Under the pieces are notes generated by a model. The model saw only the letters and a program-made list of their open reading frames with translations. It did no database searches and was not told the DNA's origin. The position numbers and the translations under genes were made by a program. Of a stretch of 64,000 nt of DNA, positions 42,501-54,500 are shown one piece after another; position 1 is the first letter of the stretch, and every line of letters starts with the position of its first letter. This stretch comes from Loripinus fragilis (Eukaryota > Mollusca > Bivalvia > Lucinida > Lucinidae): the NCBI GenBank assembly GCA_964019695.1, contig OZ026520.1, positions 34,142,620-34,206,619 on the forward strand, read 5' to 3'.

Positions 42501-45500
42501 TCCTCTATTTATTGAGCTATTGAATAAAAAACAAAGCACCAGCATACAACTTACTCTCTGGTTGCTAGCAGCATATAAGAATCTATCATGAGTGTGAGGG
42601 TAGGATAGAAAAATCCTTCACGAGGATTGCCATATGGCATCACAAGGCTTGCCAATTGATCAATCAATCAATCAATCAATTATTTTATTGTTTCATCTCA
42701 TTTCATATGAGACATTCACAAAATATTTTCATAAACATGTTCAACATAAATACAAAGAATGATATATCACTTAGCATAATGTTAAACAAGAGAAGTATCT
42801 GAAAGAAAAATATCTATTCTCCTATGCGGAATGGGCTTTATATGCTGAATGAAGAAGTTTTGCTACTTCTTTAATTGTCGAACCACGGGAATTCAAAAGG
42901 TAGATAAACTTATTTTCATCATTTAATGTGTCAATCCGTGGACAGGATTTCCTTACGTGGTCAAAAAGAGCTATTCATATTTTGCTAAATCTAGAGCATC
43001 GTAATAACAAATGTTGCTTATCATCTATTTCTGAAACGTTGTCAGCTTTACAATGCAAGCAAATTCTTTCATTTCGTGGGTTCTTTAAAAACCTACCCGT
43101 TTCAATTGCTAACTTATGGTCGCTTATTCTTATTTTAGAAAAAAATATTCTGGGGGCTCTTTTTTCACATCACTAATGTAGTTTTCTAACCCAAACCTCT
43201 GCTTGATGACAAACGGTGATCCCAAGGGACAGATTTTTCTATCCTACCCTCCACTAATAATGGATTTTATTTCTGGCTCACCACTGTTTTTATTCATTTA
43301 TTTATTTTAATATAAGCCTCCATATGAGCCTGAATACGCTAATATGCAATTTCATATTATGACGTTACTTGACGCCCTGGGTAAGATAGCATGGGTAAGA
43401 TGAAATTTTCTATCATAGGACCTAATCTCAAATTTCCTTATCCGGTGTGTAAAAAAACTCTTTATCAACTGATGATATCGTTTGAAAACAGATTGGACCA
43501 GGATCCAAACTGTTTGGCACTCTAATAGTATTCATGAAAGGACATTTGAAAAAGATAATTTTTGAAAATAAAAAAGTCAGTATACGACATTAAAGGTATA
43601 TGAACAAATACCCAGCATGCAAAAAATAAAGTTCACCCTGGATACTCTAATCTGCTGACAGTGATAAACTCCAGACTGAGCCGTGACATGAGATTTCCAA
43701 AAATGTGATATGTGCGACCAGCAAAGCCTCAGATCAGCCTGCGCATATGCGCAGTCTGATCAGGCCTTTGTAAGTCGCATGAATATTCTCTGAGTATTAA
43801 GCTACTGACTGAACTTCATTAGGAGTTTCTAAGCTTAAAAGTAGGTTGCACCTGCTCGTTTGAGTCTACACTTGTCAAAATGCCACATTGTTAGAAATCA
43901 CATGTCTCGGCTCAGACTGGTTTGAGTCTTTACCTGTCATACAGTTCATTACGTTGATTTTTTTTCATGCTGTTCATACGTTTCAGATACACCACCACAC
44001 AAACCACCAAGATTTGACTACTGCCCTAGTAGACAAATCAGTCTTGAACTAGAGGAAGGCGAAAACTATGTCAGTTTAAGAGGCTTGAGTCAAAGACTTA
44101 CTGCTAGCGATTACAAGGGAAACAAGCTTACAGTAAGTAAACGTAATAATTCAAACAAATTTGCCTTAAACTAGAAGGGTCAGTTTAAGAGGCTTGAGTC
44201 AGAGACTAACTGTCAGAATTTACTAGGGAAACAGGGTTACAATAAGTTAAGATGGTTATTCAAACAAATTACGATAGTCTTAAACTGGAAGAGGGTGAAA
44301 ACTTTGTTAGTTTAAGAGGCTTGAGTCAAAGACTAACTGTCAGAGAGGGCAACAGTAAGGTGGTTATTTCTACAAATTACGGTAGTCTTAAACTAGAAGA
44401 GGGTGAAACTTTTGTCAGTTTTATAAGTTTGAGTCAGAGGTTGACTGTTAGGCATTAGTAAAAGTATGAGACCGCCCATTGTGTACTTTAAGAAGAAACA
44501 GGTAGATATCTCTAAATTATGATGTATTTCTGTTCCAGAAGGTTGTTTTAATCTTAGCCAGAGTGTAGATACTAATGCATTTTATCAGTGTGTTCACTGT
44601 TTTCCATGGTGCCACTTTAGGAGTTTCCATTATATAAAGATTAAGCTTCCACCATAGATATACGAGGGTTGTCCCAGTAAATCGTGGACTTTTGTTATGA
44701 AATGAGACTGTGCATCAGGAATTCTATGAAATTTGTATGATATGTTTATATACTTCTTCGACACATTTTCTACAAATATGGAAGAAATCACAGTTTAGAT
44801 AACAAAGTTATGAACTTTTACTTGAGGGTGTCTCAGCGTATGCGGAGCACCTCGCAAATTATTTTGCTGTATTTTCAAAGAGGGGTGGTCAAATGTTTTA
44901 ACTCCACTCTTTTTATATAAGCTTAAATGGTAACAAATATTGTCATCTATTTGTTGAATAAGTCTCCCTGGTTCAAGTAATGACTATATAGTTAGTTTAG
45001 ATATGTTAAGCACACAAACAAGCGAGATATTGTAGATTTAATATGAGATAACATATTTACCATTAAAATAACTAACAGAAAAAATAGCATGTGTTTTGTT
45101 AAATTGACGAAAAGGAACTTGGCTTTGTGATATTACTAAACTAATTTTACACGAAATCCATTTTACGCTACTAGTGACTGTTCTACCAGTCATTAACATT
45201 AAAAGAACGTATAGCCAAAAAAATATTGAAAGTCTAATTGTTGCGCCTACCGTTCTCATAACGTTAGCTTTTTCTAAATAATAGAAATGTAGAAGGTGTG
45301 TAAAATATTTTATAAAATCAATGTGAATCGCCACAAACGTTTCAAATTTTCAACTCTTTGCTTTACATAGTTACTATTTGATGTTGCAATGCATTGTTTG
45401 AAATACATCAGCGAAATTTGATTAAATGTACATTACCTTTTGGAATAGATGAGTTTCATTGAAAATATTTTGACGTGCGCCGCTCACGCGGACATACCGT

Positions 45501-48500
45501 CAAGCAAAGGTTCATAAATTTATTATCTAAACTGTGATTCCACCCATATTTATACAAGATGTTTCCCATATGTATATAAACACATCGATTAAAAATCATA
45601 GCGTTACTTGTACACAGTCTTGTGTTATAACAAAAGTCCACAATTTACTGGGACAACCCTCGTATATATAAATCATTCTTATTCAATTTGATTTTGAACG
45701 CTTAGTATATTTTGTTGTTTTCATATAGCATAAAGTTTATGACTGAGGATGAAAAATAAACATTTAGGATGTTTTTATCTGTTTTATTTACGCACACATT
45801 AAATAGCCAAAATTTGGTTTCTTTATAAAATACTCAAATAATAATATAATAAAAATTCAATATAGTGGCTATATACAGCCAGTTTCAATAAATTTAATAT
45901 ACTACTTGTTAACCGCTTAGACAAGCTTGCCCAGGGAAAAATGTGGTTTGGTGAACTAACCTTACCAACATGACCATAGCTGTTGACTGGCACTTTAAGA
46001 ATAAAACCAAACCAACAAACAAAACTAATGTACCTTTTTGCACAACTTGCTGTTTGATAACAAAAATTAAGTGAGTATGATCAGGAAATACCACAATCAC
46101 AAACTGCTGACCAACTCATGGCACCATGAGGAAGAGCTACATGACATTTACAGTAACAAGACATCCAAACCACAATAAAAACAAAGTGATCAGCTCTCCC
46201 TTTCTCGTCAAGAAAGGACATAAAGTAATGCATACAACACAGAACCCCCACAAACAATGGAAGGTACATAAAACAAAAAAAAAATCAACAACAACAGAAC
46301 CACCTTATAACGGAGAACAGCCTAGCTAAAATGTACCAGGGAGCTTAACTGCAGACTGAAACTTTTGTTGCGTTTCCTACTCATTATATTCCTATTTAGC
46401 TCTATCTCTGTAGCAAGGTTAATCAATATGTCAATACATATGGCCAGAAGTAAGAAATATCTGCTTGCTAAATTCAACTGAGTTGCAAATAACATAATGG
46501 ATTCTGCTCATAAATTTTAAAATAACACCACTTTTTGGCATTTTAACATTTTATTTGCAGGATATACGCACATTAAAGCAAGAAATGTCTCACTGTTTTT
46601 CTGTATTGTAGTTTTTATTATTATTGAAATTTCTTGCTAAGTTGAGTTGATAATGACTTAATATTATAACCTGGGGGATGGGTTATTCAATGTCAAACAG
46701 ACCATAAAATGCATTTGAACCACGGTATGAGATTTCCAACAATGGAGAAAGTGTGACCAGCAAAGACTCAGATCAGCCTGCGCATACGCGCAGTCTGATC
46801 AGAGCCTTTGGTGGTCTCTTTAATATTCAAAGTGTTAAGCTAGTGATCGAATGACATTTGGAGTTTCTTAGCTTTAAAGGAGGCTACATAGAGCTCAACG
46901 GAGTCTACACCTCTCAAAATGCCACAGTGTTGGAAATCACATGTCGCGGCTCAATTATTTTTTTTTTCTCTTCAGGTATCCATTGATCCTGTATACATCA
47001 AACACTGTAATTGTCGAGACCAAAAAGACAACATCAATGAAGTCATTGCTGTAGCTGTCGACAGTGAGGGAGCGTCGACGGAATGCAAGTTTGAAGTCAA
47101 AGTAAAAGGTAATATTTACATGATTAAAGCATATTCTAACACACCTCGCCTATATAGCCAATGGTTAAACTCAGTGATTTATTGGTTGATAAATCACTGC
47201 ACGGACTGGGCACGGACCAACGTGACGTCATTCAGTCGCCAGTTTGATTTTCATGACGTCATCTATCACAATAGACGGCGTAACGTCGTTTTCACAACTA
47301 CTTGACGTTCAAAATGTACGTAAAAATACGCGTTTCAGTCTGAACAAGAGTTGCGGGAAACTCTGACAGTCTTTTAAAGATGGCGGAATCGTTATAGACT
47401 ATGAAGGATTCGTTCGTATTTTTAATCTTTTTGTGTGTTAGAATCGAAATAAATTCGCACTGACAGTGATTTGTTGCTTAATATATCACTGTCTGTCGGT
47501 CAGTCGTAAGTGGATAAATCATTCGCGCTTCGCGCTCATGATTTATTCACTTTAACGACTGACCTCCAGCCAGTGATATATTAAGCAACAAATCACTGCG
47601 AGCGCGAATCTATTTCTTAAAACAAATCAACTATACTATTATTCTGCCAGCCAAGAGTAGAAGTGACGTCATGTTTTGTTTACAAAGTTATGGGACTTAC
47701 CTTTCATGATAGGATAAATACACCATTGATCTATAAAATTGAGATAGCTCAAGTGGTAGCGAGGAGGATTACTAAACCACAAAGAACATTTTCTAAGTTC
47801 GAATCTCACTGGCTGCTCTTTTTTATTCATTTTTTTTATTTTTTTTTTGGAGGGGGGGGAGGGTGCAGGTCTGATTTTATTATTCTGTTCATTATATTTT
47901 CTTTCTTTTTATTTCTTTTTTTATTATATTTAATTTTTTCATCCCTTAACATGTTTAAGGTACATATATAAAAACTTCTGTAACAACACAAGCTACTGTA
48001 AATTCGGAAATACACGCGAATATGAGCGTTAAAAGACATATTTGCGACGTCAAAATTTGTGACTAGGGCAAGTAAACAACAGAGTGATTTCGCCATTTCG
48101 CGATAACTTTATTTTCACGAAATTTTGCATGTGAGAAGTTTCGCGAAAATAAAACCTCGAGAATACTTCCGAATTTACAGTAAGCTGAAATAATGCCGCC
48201 TGTTCCTTTTGGGCCTAGTAAAAATATGAAGAAAAAAAACACAAAAAAACAACAACCTAAAAATAGGTTCGATCCTGGAACGCCTGCGTCCAACGCCGTA
48301 GACATAACCACTACACTACAGTATCTTCTAACGTGAAGTACACAAGTTAATATTATACCGGTAGCATTGTACTATATACTCAGCAATTGTAAACAAAATA
48401 TCACGTGACTGTCATTCTTCGTTGGCACTATAGTAGCACATGATATTGATAAACCAGTGATGACCATTTTTCTTTACATATTGAGCGAGTTCATTAGATT

Positions 48501-51500
48501 TGTGTACGTTTGGCCTTGAGGTTATAAAACTTGAGTACAGTCTCAGACTCAGACTCAAAATAAAGCGAAATAACTGGCTGCTTGCAGACACGTGTTCGCA
48601 AGCAGCCAATCATTGTGCTTTATTTTGAGTCTGAGAATGAACTGAAGTTTTATAACCTCATGGCCTGCTGGTAAGGACACGCAACAATAGCTCAGAGCAG
48701 AGACATTGCTGCTCGCCTACATAAAATATGGATGTAGAGAAGACTTCGCCTATAATCTTGATGTCTAGCTAATAGCTCTGCAGACGTCATCATTGGCGTT
48801 TTATGGATATTTTCGCGCATATGCAGGATGTACCATAGTATTATGTTGATCCTTTTAAGTACGCCTACATGGGCTCAATTGCAGTTTATTTAGCTCTAAC
48901 TATCTGTGAGTTGTAAGCCATTTCCTTTTTTGTATTATACTGTGCTTATTTAATTAGATTGTTTCTCTCTGATGATGCATTGCAATAGTAATTAAGGAAG
49001 CCTTCCTGCGAGCTAAACATTTTGTGTTTTAACATTTGCAAGATTTAGGGCGAAGATTTGCTACTACTAAAATGGTTAATCCGCCCATTCACACACACAC
49101 ACACATTGGCTTAGACTGCTATTCGTTCTAAGTCGATGGTTGTGTTATTATTGTTTAGTTGTTAGTTGTTGCTCTCATTACGTGTGGGGATCCTGTGTTT
49201 GATCCTTATTGTGGCATACAGTGTCATATGTCATTCGGGTTTTGCAATCATCTTAGCGGGAAAGAGAGAGCTGGTTGCTTTGCTTCAGTTGTTTTCCTAA
49301 TGTTTTGTGACTGTCAATGATCTATGCACTTCGTCACGATGCCTTGGGTCTCGTCTGCAGTGTGTGTTTGTGATAGTTTCAGATCAAACTCACTTACATT
49401 TTTTGGTAAACTATTGGTTGTAAGAATGTTGTCAGGGAAGATTATAGAAAGAGAATAGCTGGTGAGATAAAAAAAAAAACAGTTTCCGAACTACTAAGTC
49501 TTATGGAAATGTTTACAATTGATTTGCGGATTGCAAACATATGTTGATCAACCTAATAATACATGAGCCACGCCATGAGATTTCCATTGGTGTGGTATGT
49601 GCGACCAGCAACGGCTCAGACTATCCTGCGCATACGCGCAGTCTGATCAGAGCCTTTGCTGGTCGCTTGAATATTGTATGACTGTTAAGCTACTGACAGA
49701 ACATAATTTGGAGTTTCTAAGCTTAAAAGGAGACTGCACATGCTTAACTGAGTCTACACATGTCAAAATGCCACATTGTTGAAATTTTCATGTCGCAGCT
49801 CACATAGGTAAGCAAATGAAAAAAGAAGTTTTTTTAAACCTATTCCATTCATACCTGGCGTTTTTAAATGGGACACAGACAAACAGTGCAGACTTGGAAT
49901 ACTCACTGTTTGCTTGCAAAGAGTACTGCTAGGATTTGAATAAATTTTCATCTAAGGACCATGTAACATAGAATGGCCTCGTACAAATGATGGTAAGAAT
50001 AGTCTATTCAGCCTAAACTAGTTAATAATTTTATAAATAGAATTTACTCTGTGATACGTTGCATAATTTATATTCTTTGCCTATAGACAAAGAGCCACCA
50101 CAGTTCCATACTTGTCCCAGTGACATCTATGTATTCGAAGACGAGCCAGTTACATGGATGGAACCCCAGTACTCTGATAATGTAGGAATCTACCAGAAGA
50201 AGTGCTCTAGAATGTTGAATGGCCAAACTTATCCAGAGGGAAGATACTTAATCTCGTATTCCGCACAAGATTATGACAGAAATACAGGGTTTTGTGATTT
50301 CAAGGTCGTTAGCTTCAGCAGGGGTAAGTGACTACATTATTTCATATAAGCACAAGCAACCCAGTCATCCAGATAGGAGTGCGTATTGGAAAACTATTCT
50401 CTTTTTTTCTCATCCAAAACATATGTTGTGGGTACTCAAAGAACCGCCCCAATGAGACGATTTTTTGAGCACCCAAAACACATGCTAATAAATGTTAAAA
50501 TGCCAACAATTGTTGTCATTTTAACATTTATGAGCAGGATAAATTTTGTGCTCAGCTGAGTTGAGCTTGGAAAAAAGTTTTATAACCGCGGAGACAGGCC
50601 TACAGATAAGAGTGTGTAATCAAAACTTACTTCAAAATATATGTTTTGGTTACTCGATGAGACAGTTCTTTTGGGCACCCAAAAAGTAGGTTAAAACTGA
50701 TGGATAAGAGAATAATCACAAGTTTACGCTCTAAATGTTTGCCTATCTGCACGCGTGCTTTCACATAGATGGTAATTTAGATTCCATGCACTGGCTTTTA
50801 CCAGTATATAGATCTATTTCCTTAGCAACATGTTTTTAATCTGATGGCTTTTATCTTACATGATGACGAACTTAGTATGGGCGTTATCATAGTGTATAAT
50901 AAGGGACCAAACGAAAGTCTGAACTTCTGAATTTTAATATGTTTCAATGCCATTGATGATTGTTTGCCTCTTATCTAAAAGTACAAGCCCTGATGAATTA
51001 TTAGCTGGTGTCAAAGTATCTGCGTATGGTATCTAGAATGAAACCAGTGCAGGTCATTTGAACACTTTCCTAACATAGATTATTAAACGCTTGTGATCAT
51101 GTCTCACTTTAATGTTAGGAAATTGGTACATGTAAATGACACATGACAGCATGAGAAAAATTGCTAAAAGCATTGCTGTATACACATTATTGACAAAATC
51201 AAGGTAAAATACTTAGTGATAAAAAAGATATGCTATTTGTACTATGAAAAATGTTTCTCTTGCTCATATTGTTTTTGTTTAAAACGTTTATTGTTTGCAC
51301 AGGTACTTCAGATATGGAATCACCTGCTGCGCTAGCCGTTGGCACAGGATCTAATTTAGATGCTTTCTTCTATTTTGCATCTATATTACATCAGCTATAA
51401 CCTACAAAACCGCAACTTTTACAAACTTAACTTTACTTATTCATCTTCAAAAACCAAATAGCAAGCGATCCTTCTCGTACAAATGTTAACTTCCATACCA

Positions 51501-54500
51501 TCAATCAGTTCAACGTATCCAAAACAAGTTCCAAAAACGTAATACCAACTTACCATTTCTAGATAGACATTCCTATTCTTAAAAGTTAGATGAAAGTAAG
51601 TAAGGATGCAAAGATCAGGAATCGATACAATCAAGTGCACCTGACCAATACCATTTAGAAAGTGACAAACTCACAGTTAGACACCACAAACGAGAGCCAA
51701 GAGGTCAGCCCTATCCCAGCAGGTGACCACAAGGCACTAATGAACAGGCACGCTCAAAGGCATAACAAACACAAGACAGAAAAAACATAAATGCTCCACA
51801 AAAGAAGTAAAGACTTGGAATGGTCAGAAAAAAGTATTCTACTAGAGGGCTTAAACCGGTTTCACGGCACCAACCTCATTCTTAGTTCAAATGTGGATCA
51901 AGACACATGGATAGTTGGTTTGCATGAAAGACCCCAAACTTATCAAGGCATCATCTCCTAGAACATACAAATCAAGATATAAAAATGAGATAAAGCAAAG
52001 AAAAGGACTCAACAGTATATAAAACTGGATATGGGAGCATAAGAAATCAAACAGGTGAACCCCGATGGGGCAGACAAACAGCCAAAGCATCAGGCACCTA
52101 TCATCTCTTCAATAGATAAGACTTCTAGTCAGAACTGTCTGTTTCATATACAGAGTTGCTTGTGGGTTTGTTTTATGCCTGTACGAAAGTTATACTTATG
52201 GTGGTTACAAATATCCCAAAATACTCTTTCAACTCTTACCTACCATCCCTACTTTCACTTCTTTTCTCCCTTTTGGCAATTTATCCTATACTAAAATATA
52301 ATGACTACTTTATATAATTAACTGTTTGCATGTACAAGTTTTGGTATAAATTTCCCTCTTTTATTTATTTTGAATCTTTTGTATTCGAGAAACCTCTAAA
52401 TGAGTACTTTTGCAAACAATGAAGACCCAAGTAAAATACAGCGTCATACTGCATTACATCAGAATCTACACTGTTTCAAAGGTAAAAAGATATAAAGATC
52501 CTTTTTAAAAGTTATAACTTAACATCCTTAGTTATGTACAATCCAAGTTTATTGTGTGAAACCAGACAGAATAATCCATCAGTGTGCTTTGTTTTATACT
52601 TGATTCTACAGATACACCAACTGAACAGTTACCAGTCGGAATGAGGCAGAGATTTCATGACAAGAAGGGTCTCCATGCAATGGTAGTTGGTAAGTTATCA
52701 TCAAATGGGCCTAGTTGTAAGAAAAGCTGTCTTCGGGGTTTCCGACAAAGCGAGTTTCAAAACAGTCTCCTGTGATACAGAGACTAGTTAGAAAAACGAA
52801 ATTTCGCCTGTAGCAAGTCTAGATATGTTTCTTTTCAATAAGTGAATAAGAGAGGCGCTGATCACACTGCACGGATGCGCAGGCTGGTCTGCGACTTTGT
52901 TGTTCCTAAAACCCCGAAGACAGGTTATCAAGTGAAGAGGCCCAGATATGACACGTGATTTCTAACAATGTGGTATTTTGACAATTCTAGACTTAGATGA
53001 GCCTCCCTTTAAAGCTGCATAAACTGTAACTTTTGAAATTTTCATTTCAAAGATAATGTTCTATTTTTCAAGAACACAGTAAAAATACTAAAATTCAGGT
53101 ATACATTTTACCTTTTTCGTAATAATTAACAAATTATTAGTGCCAAAACAACAGCATTTATGTTAAAAATTAACTGTCTAGAATTATTGGAGGGACGCAA
53201 ATAATTACAAACAAGAGAAAATACACCTGTTTTTATAAGATCATTCACTTTTTCATGCAGTTTTCAACTGTAGAAATTAGATTTATTGTGACAACATAAC
53301 TTTATTCTACTTTTGCAAATGATTTAAAAGGAAAATATTTTTTTCGAAAAATGTTCATAGTTACAGAGTATGCAGCTTTAAGGTTAGAAACTCCAAATGT
53401 TTGGTCATTGGCCTAAGTGTCATTGAGTATTAAAGTGACTAGCAAAGGCTCCGATCAGACTGCCATATGCTCAGACTGTTCTCAGCCTTTCGTGGTAGCC
53501 CATAGCACCTTGTTGAAAACCTCATGTCGCAGCTCAATTATGACATGACTGATTTTATGCTGTTATCGTTTAATGATTATATAACCTAACATATATCAAC
53601 TTCACGAATTTTTTCTGTTTTCAAACAAGTGATTCCTAACGATGTGGCATTTTGACAAGTGTAGACGAAGATGTATGCACAGGCTGATCTGACCCTTTAA
53701 TGGTCGTAATTACCAAATTGCTGGACATCTCATGTTGCGGTTCAAATAATGCAATTAGTTTATAGGTAGAGGAGAACCGTTTTATGCCAAATATATAAAC
53801 TACAGTACTTTAATGCCTGCTAGAGGTAAATGAAACTGTACTGTGGATATTAATGGTACAATATTGATTTATTAGTTGTTTTAACTACAAAATGTCCACA
53901 TCCTCTCATATTCATAAGTAACTTCATAGTTCTTTTGTTATTGCATATACAAATCATAATCAGTGAATACAGGAATGCACTTTGTTCTTAATACAAATTA
54001 TAAAAATCCTTTACCTGCATGATTTATATGATATGTGACATAGTACATGATGTATAGACCGAATTTGACTTTAACTTACCACTAGTAGCATATAGAAATA
54101 GAAGTGTAGCAATGTGATTATTGTCAAGAACACTATATGTCTCTAAAATATCTGGCAGCATGAAATGTGGTATACGTAGTTGATGGTGGTATAGCAATCT
54201 CCTTATTGAACACTACTGTATATGGGTAAGCACAGGAAATTTGGATTCTTTTTCAGACTGAGCAGCAAAGACTTTGGCAGATCTGTGCAATTCCACAGTC
54301 TTGCTTTGCTGCTTGCATACGCATGATATAGGTAAAGACAGATGCTACACTTGTAGTCCCACTAGTTACAGTAGCTGTGTTATCGCAATTTAAGTTTGAC
54401 TACGTACATGTGTATATAGATAGTAACAAATATCACATATGCTGTCTCAATATGCCTTATTTCAACTAAAATATACCTAATGTCCATTTAATGGGACATC

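Noticed and set aside
42928..43176. 82-codon + strand frame
   Set aside because: It lies antisense to the LINE reverse-transcriptase tail, whose conserved motifs read on the minus strand.
45038..45334. 98-codon minus-strand frame in the mariner-ended element
   Set aside because: No transposase motif (no D,D34D-type pattern) and the element is too short and decayed to be autonomous.
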